Notes: generated by a model from the sequence alone, not told the origin. Positions 16,699 to 25,850 are shown, numbered from the stretch's first letter. The stretch is DNA of 47,655 bases from an uncultured Caulobacter sp. (GCF_937900395.1 NZ_CALCDX010000195.1:1-47655), one strand, 5' to 3'. Numbers and translations are program-made.

Positions 16699-17330
16699 TG
16701 GCCGCGGGTGTCGTCATCATCGGCGGCGGCGGCCACGCCAAGGTGGTCATCGAGAGCCTCCGAGCGGCGGGCGAGACCGTCGCCGTGATCGTCGACGCCG
16801 ATCCGACCCCGCGCGAGGTGTTGGGCGTTCCGGTGGTGGGCGATGATCTCGCCCTCCAAGGGCTCCGCGCCCAAGGCTTCTCCAAGCTTTTCGTGGCCGT
16901 TGGGGACAATCGCTTGCGGCAGACGCTGGGACGCAAGGCGCGGGAGCTGGGCTTTGGCTTGGTCAATGCGATCCACCCCTCGGCGGTGATTTCAGCCAGC
17001 GCGCGGCTGGGCGAAGGCGTGGCCGTGATGGCCGGCGCCGTCGTGAACGCCGAGAGCCAAGTCGGCGACTTGGCCATCATCAACACCGGCGCGGTCGTGG
17101 ACCATGATTGCCGGCTCGGCGTCGCTTGCCATGTGGCGCCGGCCTCTGCGTTGGCCGGCGGAGTGAATGTCGGCGACCGAGCGTTCCTGGGCGTGGGCGT
17201 CCGCGTTATCCCTGGCGTGACGATCGGCGCCGACACGGTCGTGGGCGCTGGCGGAGTCGTTGTCCGGAATCTTCCGGATGCGGTTCTGGCGATCGGCGCG
17301 CCCGCCAAGATCAAAGGAGACCGGTCATGA
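16698..17330 (+). CDS. perB: GDP-perosamine N-acetyltransferase (NeuD/PglD-like)
   Basis: A 210-residue acyltransferase that N-acetylates GDP-perosamine to give the N-acetylperosamine of the smooth-LPS O-polysaccharide, the S-layer anchor. The N-terminal Rossmann-like subdomain has VVIIGGGGHAKVVIESL (about 5-21). The C-terminal left-handed beta-helix hexapeptide repeats run from about 95 to 195, and the catalytic-base His is in VVDHDCRLG (H136). This is the PglD/PerB fold. The stop overlaps the start of per by 4 nt, so coupled translation with the aminotransferase acting one step earlier is expected. GDP-sugar specificity is assigned from the Caulobacter neighbourhood. Confidence 0.88.
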   Translation: MAAGVVIIGGGGHAKVVIESLRAAGETVAVIVDADPTPREVLGVPVVGDDLALQGLRAQGFSKLFVAVGDNRLRQTLGRKARELGFGLVNAIHPSAVISASARLGEGVAVMAGAVVNAESQVGDLAIINTGAVVDHDCRLGVACHVAPASALAGGVNVGDRAFLGVGVRVIPGVTIGADTVVGAGGVVVRNLPDAVLAIGAPAKIKGDRS

Positions 17331-18454
17331 CCAGCCCGGCCAACAGCTTGCCCCGCATCTCCGTCGCCGCGCCGCGCCTGGACGGACGCGAGCGCGAATA
17401 CGTTCTGGAGTGCATGGATACGACGTGGATCTCGTCGGTCGGCCGCTTCATCTCGGAGTTCGAGAAGGGCTTCGCGGCCTATTGCGGCGTCAAGCACGCG
17501 ATCGCCTGCAACAACGGCACGACCGCCCTGCACCTGGCGCTGGTCGCTCTGGGCATTGGTCCGGGCGACGAGGTGATCGTTCCTAGCCTGACCTACATCG
17601 CCTCGGTCAACGCCGTGACCTATTGCGGCGCGACGCCCGTGCTGATCGACAACGATCCGCGCACCTTCAACCTGGACCCGGCCAAGCTGGAAGCCCTGGT
17701 CACGCCCCGCACCAAGGCGATCATGCCCGTACACCTGTACGGCCAGATCTGCGACATGGAGCCGATCCTGGAGGTCGCCCGAAAGCACGGCCTGAAGGTT
17801 GTCGAGGACGCCGCCGAAGCCGTCGGCGGGACCTACCACGGCAAGATGTCCGGCTCGCTGGGCGACTGCGCGACGTTCAGCTTCTTCGGCAACAAGATCA
17901 TCACCACTGGCGAGGGCGGGATGATCACCACGAACGACGATGAGCTGGCCGCCCGGATGCGGCTGCTGCGCGGGCAGGGCATGGACCTTTCGCGCCGCTA
18001 CTGGTTCCCGGTCGTCGGCTTCAACTACCGCATGACCAATATCGAGGCCGCGATCGGCCTGGCCCAGCTGGAGCGCGTCGACGAGCACCTCGCGGCCCGC
18101 CAACGCGTGGTGGCCTGGTACGACGAAAAGCTCTCGCGGCTCGGCAACCGGGTTATCAAGCCCTATGTCGCGCCGACGGGCCGCCACGTGTTCTGGATGT
18201 ACACCGTGCGCCTGGGCGAGGGGCTATCGACCTCGCGTGATCAGGTGATCAAGGATCTCGACGCCCTGGGGATCGAGAGCCGTCCGGTGTTCTATCCGAT
18301 GCACGTGATGCCGCCTTACGCGCATCTGGCCACGGATGATCTGAAGCAGGCCGAGGCCTGCGGCGCCGACGGCCTGAATTTGCCCACGCATGCCGGCCTC
18401 ACCGAAGCCGACATCGATCGCGTGGTCGCGGCCCTCGACCAGGTGCTGGTCTAG
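17327..18454 (+). CDS. per: GDP-perosamine synthase (PLP aminotransferase)
   Basis: A 375-residue DegT/DnrJ/EryC1-family aminotransferase converting GDP-4-keto-6-deoxymannose to GDP-perosamine with PLP and glutamate. Visible motifs are NNGTTALHLAL (PLP phosphate region), EDAAEAVGG with the Asp facing the pyridine nitrogen, and FFGNKIITTGEGG with the Schiff-base Lys at about residue 190. Its substrate is made by GDP-mannose 4,6-dehydratase, which is not encoded in the window, so that enzyme must be elsewhere. Start ATG 17327 is set by the 4-nt overlap with perB and the GGAGA ribosome-binding site. Confidence 0.92.
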   Translation: MTSPANSLPRISVAAPRLDGREREYVLECMDTTWISSVGRFISEFEKGFAAYCGVKHAIACNNGTTALHLALVALGIGPGDEVIVPSLTYIASVNAVTYCGATPVLIDNDPRTFNLDPAKLEALVTPRTKAIMPVHLYGQICDMEPILEVARKHGLKVVEDAAEAVGGTYHGKMSGSLGDCATFSFFGNKIITTGEGGMITTNDDELAARMRLLRGQGMDLSRRYWFPVVGFNYRMTNIEAAIGLAQLERVDEHLAARQRVVAWYDEKLSRLGNRVIKPYVAPTGRHVFWMYTVRLGEGLSTSRDQVIKDLDALGIESRPVFYPMHVMPPYAHLATDDLKQAEACGADGLNLPTHAGLTEADIDRVVAALDQVLV

Positions 18455-18457
18455 CCG

Positions 18458-19495
18458 ATGCGCATTGTCCTCTTGTCCTCGATCGTGCCGTTCATCAACG
18501 GCGGCGCGCGCTTCATCGTCGAGTGGCTGGAGGAAAAGCTCGTCGAGGCGGGGCATCAGGTCGAGCGCTTCTACCTGCCGTTCACCGACGACCCGAACGA
18601 GATCCTTCACCAGATCGCCGCCTGGCGGCTGATGGACCTGACGCAGTGGTGCGATCGGGTGATTTGCTTCCGGCCGCCGGCCTATGTGGTGGATCATCCG
18701 AACAAGGTGCTGTGGTTCATCCACCATATCCGCACCTTCTACGACCTTTGGGACACCCCCTATCGCGGCATGCCGGACGATGCGGAGCATCGCGCCATCC
18801 GCGACAACCTGCGGGCCCTCGACACCCGCGCGATCGCCGAGAGCCGGGCGGTGTTCACCAACTCGCAGGTCGTGGCCGACCGCTTGAAGGCGTTCAATGG
18901 TCTCGACGCCACGCCGCTCTATCCGCCGATCTATCAGCCCGAGCGCTTCACGCACGAGGGCTACGGCGACGAGATCGTCGCGATCTCGCGCCTGGAGCCG
19001 CACAAGCGCCAAGCCCTGATGATCGAGGCCATGCAATACGTGAAGACGCCGGTGAAACTGCGCTTGGCGGGCACGGCGTCGAGCCCCGAATACGGCCGGC
19101 AGCTGATCAAGATGACCCGCGACCTGGGGCTCCAGGATCGCGTCATCCTTGAGGATCGCTGGATCAGCGAGGACGAGAAGGCTGACATGCTGAAGACGGC
19201 CCTGGCCGTCGCCTATCTGCCCAAGGACGAGGATAGCTACGGCTATCCCTCGCTGGAGGGCGCGCACGCCCGCAAGGCGATCATCACGACCACGGACTCG
19301 GGCGGGGTGCTGGAGCTGGTCGAACACGGCCGCAACGGCCTGATCAGCGAGCCGGACCCGCGCGATCTGGCCCAGCAGTTCGATCGCCTGCACGCCGACC
19401 GTCAGGCCGTCGCGACGATGGGGCAGGCGTCTCTGGACCGCCTGACCGAGATGAAGATCGACTGGGGCACGGTCGTGGAGCGCCTAACCTCATGA
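18458..19495 (+). CDS. Glycosyltransferase of the S-layer/LPS cluster (LpsD-like)
   Basis: A 345-residue GT-B glycosyltransferase of GT4 type, probably adding perosamine or linker sugars during O-polysaccharide assembly. The N-terminus MRIVLLSSIVPFINGGARFIVEW has the GG acceptor loop. The donor domain has IVAISRLEPHKRQALMIEAM and the EX7E-like SYGYPSLEGAHARKAIITT. It begins 3 bp after per and is followed 10 bp later by a second, related glycosyltransferase (19506-20543) sharing the pattern PNKVLWFIHH / HDKVLWLLHQ, so the pair probably arose by duplication. In C. crescentus the corresponding genes are named lpsD and lpsE. Confidence 0.87.
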   Translation: MRIVLLSSIVPFINGGARFIVEWLEEKLVEAGHQVERFYLPFTDDPNEILHQIAAWRLMDLTQWCDRVICFRPPAYVVDHPNKVLWFIHHIRTFYDLWDTPYRGMPDDAEHRAIRDNLRALDTRAIAESRAVFTNSQVVADRLKAFNGLDATPLYPPIYQPERFTHEGYGDEIVAISRLEPHKRQALMIEAMQYVKTPVKLRLAGTASSPEYGRQLIKMTRDLGLQDRVILEDRWISEDEKADMLKTALAVAYLPKDEDSYGYPSLEGAHARKAIITTTDSGGVLELVEHGRNGLISEPDPRDLAQQFDRLHADRQAVATMGQASLDRLTEMKIDWGTVVERLTS

Positions 19496-19505
19496 GAAAG
19501 CCGGC

Positions 19506-20543
19506 ATGAAGGTTCTGGTCGTCAACAACGCCGCGCCGTTCCAGCGCGGCGGCGCCGAGGAGCTGGCCGACCATCTGGTTCGCCGCCTGAACGCCACGCC
19601 CGGCGTCCAGTCCGAACTGGTGCGCGTTCCGTTCACCTGGGAGCCCGCCGAGCGGCTGATCGAGGAGATGCTGATCGCCCGGGGGCTGCGCCTGCCCAAC
19701 GTCGATCGCGTCATCGGCCTGAAGTTCCCCGCCTATCTGATCCCGCACCATGACAAGGTGCTGTGGCTGCTGCACCAGTTCCGCCAGGCCTATGACCTCT
19801 CGGAAGCCGGCCAAAGCCACCTGGATTTCGACGAGACGGGCCGATCGGTGAAGGCGGCGATCCGCGCGGCGGACAACACCTGCTTCGCCGATTGCCGCAG
19901 GATCTACTGCAACTCTCCGGTCACCCAGAACCGGCTGATGAAATTCAACGGCGTCGCCTCCGAGGTGCTCTATCCGCCGCTGAACGACGGCGAGCTGTTC
20001 ACGGGCGGCGACTATGGCGACTACGTTTTCGCCGGCGGCCGGGTGGCGGCGGGCAAGCGCCAGCACCTGCTGATCGAGGCCCTGGCGCTGCTGCCGAACG
20101 GGCCGAGCCTGATCATCGCTGGTCCTCCGGAGAACGAGGCCTATGCCGACCGTCTGCGCCGTCTGGTCGAGGATCTGGGCCTGAAGGACCGGGTCGATCT
20201 GCGCTTTGGCTTCCATCCGCGCGAGGACATCGCCCGCTGGGCCAACGACGCCCTGGCCTGCGCCTATCTGCCGTTCGATGAGGACAGCGTGGGCTATGTG
20301 ACCATGGAGGCCTTCGCGGCGGGCAAGCCGGTCCTGACGGTGACGGACTCCGGCGGCTTGCTGGAGATCGTCAGCGAGGACACTGGCGCGGTCGCTGATC
20401 CCACGCCAGCGGCCTTGGCCGAGGCGCTGGATCGCCTAACATCCGACAGGGGACGCGCCATCTCGCGCGGCGAGACCGCGCGCGATCTCTGGCGCAACAA
20501 GAATGTCACATGGGAGGCGACAGTGCGTCGTCTTCTTGATTAA
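19506..20543 (+). CDS. Glycosyltransferase of the S-layer/LPS cluster (LpsE-like)
   Basis: A 345-residue GT4-type glycosyltransferase, the same length as its upstream neighbour and similar in layout. The N-terminus is MKVLVVNNAAPFQRGGAEELADH with a GG loop; the donor domain has YVFAGGRVAAGKRQHLLIEAL, LIIAGPPENEAYAD and DSVGYVTMEAFAAGKPVLTV with the donor-binding glutamates. It probably acts in the N-acetylperosamine O-polysaccharide pathway. The next gene, rsaF, starts 57 bp downstream on the same strand. Confidence 0.87.
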   Translation: MKVLVVNNAAPFQRGGAEELADHLVRRLNATPGVQSELVRVPFTWEPAERLIEEMLIARGLRLPNVDRVIGLKFPAYLIPHHDKVLWLLHQFRQAYDLSEAGQSHLDFDETGRSVKAAIRAADNTCFADCRRIYCNSPVTQNRLMKFNGVASEVLYPPLNDGELFTGGDYGDYVFAGGRVAAGKRQHLLIEALALLPNGPSLIIAGPPENEAYADRLRRLVEDLGLKDRVDLRFGFHPREDIARWANDALACAYLPFDEDSVGYVTMEAFAAGKPVLTVTDSGGLLEIVSEDTGAVADPTPAALAEALDRLTSDRGRAISRGETARDLWRNKNVTWEATVRRLLD

Positions 20544-20600
20544 GCCACAAATATTGGCTTGAACCGCCGCATTCCGGCGGGGGCCGTGAAAGTCTGGAAA

Positions 20601-22208
20601 ATGCGAGTGCTGTCGAAAGTCCTGTCCGTTCGAACGTCGGTGATCGCCGTGGCCGTCGCCATGGTCGTGGCCGGCGGCGCCGAACGCGCTCACGCCGAAA
20701 CCCTGGCTGACGCAATCACCGCCGCTTACCAGAGCAATCCCAACATCCAGGCTCAGCGCGCCGCGATGCGCGCCCTGGACGAGAACTACACCCAGGCCCG
20801 CGCGGCATACGGACTGCAGGCGAGCGCTCAGTTTTCGGAAGGCTATGGCTATGCCAAAGGGCCTCAGACGCGGACGCAGTTCGGGCAGACCAGCACGCCC
20901 TATGAGGACGCTATTGGTCCTTCCAGCGATCTCTCGATCAGTCAGGCGCTCTACACGAACGGCCGTTACGCGGCTCGTCTTAAGGGCGTCGAAGCCCAAA
21001 TCCACGCCGCGCGTGAGAACCTTCGTCGCATCGAGATGGATCTTCTGGTCCGTGTGACCAACGCCTACGTATCGGTGCGTCGCGATCGCGAGGTGCTTCG
21101 GATCGCCCAGGGCGGCGAGGCCTTCCTTCGCAAGCAGCTGCAGGACACCGAGGACCGTTACAGCGTTCGTCAGGTCACCCTGACCGACGTGCAGCAGGCC
21201 AAGGCGCGCCTGGCCTCGGCCCAGACGCAGTTGGCCAACGCGCAGGCGCAGCTCAATGTGACCATCGCCAACTACGCGTCGCTGGTCGGCCATCTGCCAG
21301 ACAACCTTGAGCCCGAGCCCGACATCGACGGCCTGCCCGCCACGCTGGACGAGGCTTTCAATCAAGCCGAAGAGTCCAACCCGAGCCTGAATGCGGCCCT
21401 CTTCACCGAGAAGGCCTCCCGCCTAGGCGTCGCCGAAGCGCGCGCTCAGCGTCTATTCTCTGTTTCAGCGCGCGCCGACTACCGCAACGGTCCTTACCAG
21501 CCTTACAGCGCTAAGCACCAGAACCGCACCGACACGATCAACGCCGGCATCACCCTGACCCAGCCCCTGTTCTCGGCGGGCCAGTTGAATTCCCAGGTCC
21601 GCCAGTCGATCGAGGAGAACAACCGCGACAAGCTGCTGATCGACGACGCGCGCCGCAACATGGTGCTGAGCGTCTCGCAATACTGGGACCAGTTGGTGGC
21701 CGCGCGGAAGTCGCTGGTCAGCCAGGAAGAGGAAATGAAGGCGAACACGGTCGCCTTCTACGGCGTGCGGGAGGAAGAGCGCTTCGCTCTGCGCAGCACC
21801 ATCGAGGTTCTGAACGCCCAGGCCGAACTCCAGAACGCCCAGATCGGTTTCGTTCGTGGCCGGGCCAACGAGTATGTCGGCCGCGTTCAGCTGCTGGCGC
21901 AGGTCGGCACGCTGGAGGTTGGCAATCTGGCGCCGGGCGTCGCGCCCTACGACCCGACCCGCCATTTCAAGAAGGTCCGCTACAAGGGCGTGCTGCCGAC
22001 CGACCTGATCGTCCAGACCCTGGACAAGATCGCGCTGCCGCTGGAGCCGAAGAAGCCCAAGGCCGGCGACACGACGCCGCTCCGGCCGCCGTCTTCCGAA
22101 TTGCCGGCTAAGCCGGTCGCCGCGGACAAGGTCGCGCCGCCGCCGTCGATCAATGACCTGCCGGCGCTGAGCGACAGCGACGCGCCGGTGACCACCGCGC
22201 CGAAGTGA
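20601..22208 (+). CDS. rsaF: Type I secretion outer-membrane channel RsaF (TolC family)
   Basis: A 535-residue TolC/PrtF-family channel-tunnel completing the RsaA exporter. The signal peptide (MRVLSKVLSVRTSVIAVAVA...) has a cleavage site after ERAHA, leaving mature ETLADAITAAYQSNPNIQAQ, a canonical TolC start. Two repeated outer-membrane-efflux halves follow, with long alpha-helical coiled stretches (about 140-230 and 330-430). The C-terminal ~90 residues are Pro/Lys-rich and probably periplasmic and disordered. ATG 20601 is chosen over a TTG at 20559 because it begins the signal peptide directly. Placement after the per and glycosyltransferase genes matches the Caulobacter rsa locus; Caulobacter carries a second rsaF elsewhere. 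Confidence 0.93.
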   Translation: MRVLSKVLSVRTSVIAVAVAMVVAGGAERAHAETLADAITAAYQSNPNIQAQRAAMRALDENYTQARAAYGLQASAQFSEGYGYAKGPQTRTQFGQTSTPYEDAIGPSSDLSISQALYTNGRYAARLKGVEAQIHAARENLRRIEMDLLVRVTNAYVSVRRDREVLRIAQGGEAFLRKQLQDTEDRYSVRQVTLTDVQQAKARLASAQTQLANAQAQLNVTIANYASLVGHLPDNLEPEPDIDGLPATLDEAFNQAEESNPSLNAALFTEKASRLGVAEARAQRLFSVSARADYRNGPYQPYSAKHQNRTDTINAGITLTQPLFSAGQLNSQVRQSIEENNRDKLLIDDARRNMVLSVSQYWDQLVAARKSLVSQEEEMKANTVAFYGVREEERFALRSTIEVLNAQAELQNAQIGFVRGRANEYVGRVQLLAQVGTLEVGNLAPGVAPYDPTRHFKKVRYKGVLPTDLIVQTLDKIALPLEPKKPKAGDTTPLRPPSSELPAKPVAADKVAPPPSINDLPALSDSDAPVTTAPK

Positions 22209-22224
22209 CCCAGCGCGACGTGGT

Positions 22225-23514
22225 CTAGCGCACGGGAAGCAGGCGGCGAAGGGCGTCCAGCCAAGCCGCGCGATCGAACGACACATGGCCGTTGCGGGAC
22301 GCAGCGGCGGCCAGTTGCGCGCGCCATGCTTCGTCGTCGATCATCCGCGCCAGCTTGCGGGCCGCATCGTCCTCGTCGGCCGCCGCCCAGCGTCCGGTCT
22401 GATAGATCGCCCCGTCGCCTTCCACCGGGATCAGGGCGTAATCGACCAACTGGCTTGAGGCGGGATCCATGAACTCGACGTTCGAGGACCAGCCCGTCGC
22501 GAGGGTGGGTTTGCCCAGCCAGATCGCCTCGGCCAGCAGCAGGCCGTAGCCTTCGGAGCGGTGCAGGGACAGGATGATGTCGCTGCTGGCCGTCAGCAGG
22601 GCCATGTCCTCGGCCGACAAGCTTTCGCGCATGAGCCGGATGCTCGGGTCTGCGGCGACGTCGGCGGCGAGGGCCGCGTAGGTTTCCGGATAGAGGTCCG
22701 CCCCGACCACCTTGCAGACGAGCAGCGCAGCGCGAGAGGTTTGACGCCTGGCCGCCTGGAACGCACGCAGCGCCGCGTACGGGTTCTTGCGCTGGGCGGT
22801 CGAGCGCAGGTCAAAAGCCATCAGCACGACCACGGTGTCGGCCGGAAGATCAAAGCGGGCGCGATCGGCGACAGGCCGGGGATTGAGATAGAGCGGATAG
22901 GGCAGGGGCGTGACCTTGACCCTCGGCGGCGCGATCTTGCGCAGCGCATCGGCCGCGAAGGCCGAGGGGGTCCAGACCTCGTCCACGAGGTCGAAGGCGG
23001 GCGCCCAGGCGGCGGGGGCGTCCTCGAGCTCCCACGCCCAGTAGCCGATGTGCCGCCGTCCCCCGAGAAGCAGGCCTTCCGTCTCGCGCGCCCAGCGCAG
23101 GAGCTCGGGCGGGTTGATGTGCGAGATCACGACCCCGCGTTCTTTCGCGCCCGGCGGCGGATAGGCGGCTTCGAAGTCGACGGGCATGCCGGCGAATGTC
23201 GACAGGTCCACGGCGCGGACGGGAAGGCCGGCGTCGGCGAAGCCTCGCGCCAGTATTCGAGCGCCCTCTCCCAGGCCGTGGACGGCGCCGTGGAAGCCCA
23301 CGACGGTGACCGGAAGGCTAGGGCGGCGGTTACGGCGACGCGTGCGGCGCAGGGTTCTGGCCTCGGCCGCGCGAAGGGCTTGGGCCTTGGCGAACTCATC
23401 GAGCCGCCGCCGCGCGTCCGACAACATCGCCCCCGGCGCGGCCTTCGCCAGATGGGCGGCCCGGCGGATCGGCGTGGGGAGGGTCCGCCAAAGAGACAGG
23501 AGCGGTGAGGTCAT
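22225..23514 (-). CDS. Glycosyltransferase (GT4-like), convergent with rsaF
   Basis: A 429-residue glycosyltransferase. The first ~65 residues are basic and helical (RRLDEFAKAQALRAAEARTLRRTRRRNRR), perhaps a membrane-association segment. GT-B elements follow: VTVVGFHGAVHGLGEGARILARG, HIGYWAWELEDAPAAW, VDEVWTPSAFAADALR, donor-site ILSLHRSEGYGLLLAEAIWLGKPTLAT. The WELE/VWTPS pattern is common in polysaccharide-cluster glycosyltransferases. It is transcribed towards rsaF with 16 bp between stops. Likely part of the surface polysaccharide gene set; acceptor unknown. Confidence 0.83.
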   Translation of the reverse strand: MTSPLLSLWRTLPTPIRRAAHLAKAAPGAMLSDARRRLDEFAKAQALRAAEARTLRRTRRRNRRPSLPVTVVGFHGAVHGLGEGARILARGFADAGLPVRAVDLSTFAGMPVDFEAAYPPPGAKERGVVISHINPPELLRWARETEGLLLGGRRHIGYWAWELEDAPAAWAPAFDLVDEVWTPSAFAADALRKIAPPRVKVTPLPYPLYLNPRPVADRARFDLPADTVVVLMAFDLRSTAQRKNPYAALRAFQAARRQTSRAALLVCKVVGADLYPETYAALAADVAADPSIRLMRESLSAEDMALLTASSDIILSLHRSEGYGLLLAEAIWLGKPTLATGWSSNVEFMDPASSQLVDYALIPVEGDGAIYQTGRWAAADEDDAARKLARMIDDEAWRAQLAAAASRNGHVSFDRAAWLDALRRLLPVR

Positions 23515-23598
23515 CAGATCTTGGCCGGGGCGGTTTCGCGGAAGGATAAGCAGCTATAGCGATTTGCCTTGCGCCGGGGCCACGCCAAAAAGCGTGCA

Positions 23599-23622
23599 AC
23601 TGACATGCGCGAACTTGTCAGT
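23599..23622. promoter_or_regulatory. Inverted repeat in the divergent promoter region
   Basis: ACTGACA (23599-23605) and TGTCAGT (23616-23622) form a perfect 7-bp inverted repeat with a 10-bp spacer, between the divergent glycosyltransferase and methyltransferase genes. The half-site spacing (about 17 bp centre to centre) would suit a dimeric regulator. No regulator is identified. Confidence 0.35.
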
Positions 23623-23678
23623 CACAACCATTCGTGTCGCTATCACCGAAGGGGAGGCTGGACAGATAGGGAGAGCGC

Positions 23679-25214
23679 GTGTCGACCGAATGGACCGCAG
23701 GGTACGTCACCGACGTCAATTACACCTATGGCTACTACGCCGAGCTGAACCCGCTTCGCTGCCGTTTGCCGCTTCTGCTGGCCGGCCGTCACGCGCCGCG
23801 CATTGAGAACGCCTGCGAGCTGGGCTTCGGCCAAGGCCTCTCGGTTTCCATCCACGCCGCCGCCCAGCCGGGCGTGGATTGGTACGGCACGGACTTCAAC
23901 CCGTCGCAGGCGGCCTTCGCATCCGAAATGGTCCGTCTGTCTGGCGCGGACGCCAAGCTCTACGACGAGGCCTTCGCCGAGTTCTGCCATCGCAGCGACC
24001 TGCCCGATTTCGACTTCATCGGCCTGCATGGGATCTGGACCTGGATCTCGGACGACAATCGCGGCGTGCTGGTCGATTTCATCCGGCGGAAGCTGCGCCC
24101 GGGCGGGGTGCTCTACATCTCGTACAACACCCTTCCAGGCTGGTCGGCGTCCGCGCCCATCCGGCACCTGATGAAGCGTCATGCCGACGTGATGGGCGCG
24201 CCGGGCCAGGGCATTATCGGTCAGACCGACGCGGCCCTAGGCTTCATCGACCAGTTCCTGGGGCTGGCCCCGCTCTACGCCAAGGCCAATCCCGGCGCCG
24301 TGGAGCGGCTCAAGCAGGTGCGCGGACAGGATCGCAAGTATCTGGCCCACGAGTACATGAACCGCGACTGGCACCCCATGTACTTCGCCGACATGGAGCG
24401 CTGGCTGAGCGACGCGAAGGTTGGGTTCGCCAGCTCCGCCCATACGCTCGACGCCTTGAGCGAGCTGAACGTGACGCCGCAGCAGGCGGAGTTCATGAAG
24501 GCCATTCCCGATGTCTCGCTGCGCGAAACGATCCGTGACTACTGCGTGAACCAGCAATTCCGTCGCGACTATTGGATCCGCGGCGTTCGCGACTTGACGG
24601 GGCAGGAGCAAGTCGCCGCTCTTCGCGAGGAGAAGGTCATCCTCGCCTTCGCCAAGGAGAGCCTTCCCTCCAAGGTGCGGGGCGTTCTGACGGAGGCTCA
24701 GCTGATCGAGACGATCTACCAGCCGATCTATGAGCTCTTGCTGGACTACAAGCCTCATACGATCGCCGAGCTGGAAGCTGGTGTCGCCGGTAAGAACATC
24801 CTTTTCGCGCAGCTGATGTCGGCCTTGACCATTCTTCTGGGCCTTGGCGTGGTCCAGCAGGTCGCGCCCGGTCAGGACCTCAGCAAGGCCAAGACCCGCA
24901 CGCTGGCGCTCAACAAGATCATCGCGCGTCGCGCGCTTTCGACTGCGGACATCGGTCATCTGGCGTCGCCGGTGATCGGCGGCGGCGTCGGCGTCAACCG
25001 CTTCCAGCAGATGTTCTGGCTGAGCAAGCAGAACGGCGGCAAGGGTCCGGACGACTGGGCTCAGTTCGCCTGGTCGGTTCTACAGGCGCAAGGGCAGGCC
25101 TTGGTCCGGGACGGGGCGACGCTCCAGGGCGACGACAATCTCAACGAGCTCAAGCGGCAGGCGCGGGAGTGGGGGCAAGGAACGCTGCCGGTCTTGAGCG
25201 CCCTCGGCGTCTGA
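23679..25214 (+). CDS. SAM-dependent methyltransferase with methyltransferase-regulatory domain
   Basis: A 511-residue two-domain protein. The N-terminal class I methyltransferase has motif I ENACELGFGQGLSVSIHAAA (about 40-60), then WYGTDFNPSQ, FDFIGLHGIWTWIS and LRPGGVLYISYNTLPGW. From about 220 there is the methyltransferase regulatory/predicted MT domain (PF10119-like: QFRRDYWIRGVRDLTGQEQ), and a C-terminal winged-helix-like segment (YKPHTIAELEAGVAGKN...). In Caulobacter and relatives such genes lie in LPS or glycan clusters. Start GTG 23679 has AGGGAGAG upstream. Substrate unknown; glycan or polysaccharide methylation is inferred from neighbours. Confidence 0.83.
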   Translation: MSTEWTAGYVTDVNYTYGYYAELNPLRCRLPLLLAGRHAPRIENACELGFGQGLSVSIHAAAQPGVDWYGTDFNPSQAAFASEMVRLSGADAKLYDEAFAEFCHRSDLPDFDFIGLHGIWTWISDDNRGVLVDFIRRKLRPGGVLYISYNTLPGWSASAPIRHLMKRHADVMGAPGQGIIGQTDAALGFIDQFLGLAPLYAKANPGAVERLKQVRGQDRKYLAHEYMNRDWHPMYFADMERWLSDAKVGFASSAHTLDALSELNVTPQQAEFMKAIPDVSLRETIRDYCVNQQFRRDYWIRGVRDLTGQEQVAALREEKVILAFAKESLPSKVRGVLTEAQLIETIYQPIYELLLDYKPHTIAELEAGVAGKNILFAQLMSALTILLGLGVVQQVAPGQDLSKAKTRTLALNKIIARRALSTADIGHLASPVIGGGVGVNRFQQMFWLSKQNGGKGPDDWAQFAWSVLQAQGQALVRDGATLQGDDNLNELKRQAREWGQGTLPVLSALGV

Positions 25215-25563
25215 TGATCGGCCGTCGCGCTACGCGTCTGACGAGAGCGTCGCCATCCCATGGGGCGCTGGCGGTCGAGGCGCGGCGGTTGCGGCGCGTT
25301 AATTTCTAGTGGTGTTCGCGCCTCGTGATGTCCTGCGCTGAGCGGCGCAGGGCGGAAGTGCAGTTCTTCCCGAAAATCACTGTGTTTTGTCGGGTGTAGC
25401 GGTGAGAATTAGAATATTGGAGATAAAAATTCGCTCGTTGATACATTCGCGAGATCACAACGGGGCGATGATCTTAATGGCTCTTGCCTGGTAGCGCTTG
25501 TGGCGAGTTCGATATTTTGACGGCGACGGCAAGAATCAGACGTCGCCGGCGCGATAGCGGAAG

Positions 25564-25588
25564 TTGCAACGCGAAATCAGGCTAAAAT
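25564..25588 (+). promoter_or_regulatory. Candidate housekeeping promoter in a gene-free region
   Basis: TTGCAAC (25564-25570), a 10-bp gap, then GCTAAAAT (25581-25588) closely fits the Caulobacter TTGACGS-N10-14-GCTANAWC consensus. The predicted start is around 25595. No protein gene follows; the next element on this strand is a terminator. Confidence 0.45.
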
Positions 25589-25594
25589 GTCGGA

Positions 25595-25706
25595 ATCTCG
25601 CCGCTGAGTGGTTGCGAAGCGACACCAGTTAAGATATGAAGAGGGTGTCTACCCACAAGACTTCCCATCAGCCCCGCCGGAGACCGAGTCGCCGGCGGGG
25701 CTTGTT
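25595..25706 (+). ncRNA. Candidate small RNA (about 110 nt)
   Basis: Defined by the promoter at 25564-25588 and the terminator at 25670-25702. Inside is a 6-bp hairpin GACACC/GGTGTC (25621-25626 with 25643-25648), then an unpaired CCCACAAGACTTCCC segment that could base-pair with mRNAs (Shine-Dalgarno-complementary C-rich stretch). I do not recognise a known RNA family. The call rests only on signals bracketing non-coding sequence. Confidence 0.4.
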
Positions 25707-25707
25707 G
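25670..25707 (+). terminator. Intrinsic terminator of the candidate small RNA
   Basis: Perfect 11-bp stem AGCCCCGCCGG / CCGGCGGGGCT (25670-25680 with 25692-25702), 11-nt loop, then TGTTGT. The nearest upstream gene ends more than 450 bp earlier, so this hairpin needs a transcript of its own. Confidence 0.65.
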
Positions 25708-25850
25708 TATGTGGCGTCCTGTTCGGGTGTCGAACGCCTCGTCGAGCGGGGTGTTCCCAAGGCCGAGTTAGAGCGGCGAACAGGCTCGATCGTCAAACCT
25801 TGAGACCCCCTTTGAACGCCTTCGACGACTCCGTCCGAAGCTAAGGGGCT

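Larger units (their letters stand above)
25215..25850. other. 636-bp gene-free region with AT-rich segments
   Basis: No convincing protein gene on either strand. The first ~60 bp is GC-rich; 25370-25600 is markedly AT-rich for this genome. A sigma-73-like promoter (25564-25588) and an intrinsic terminator (25670-25702) delimit a possible small RNA. A 55-codon frame from ATG 25636 (Arg-rich) runs through the terminator and is not supported. Downstream of the terminator I see nothing. Confidence 0.7.

Noticed and set aside
25636..25803. 55-codon Arg-rich frame in the gene-free region
   Set aside because: It runs through the terminator hairpin, has no ribosome-binding site and looks random.
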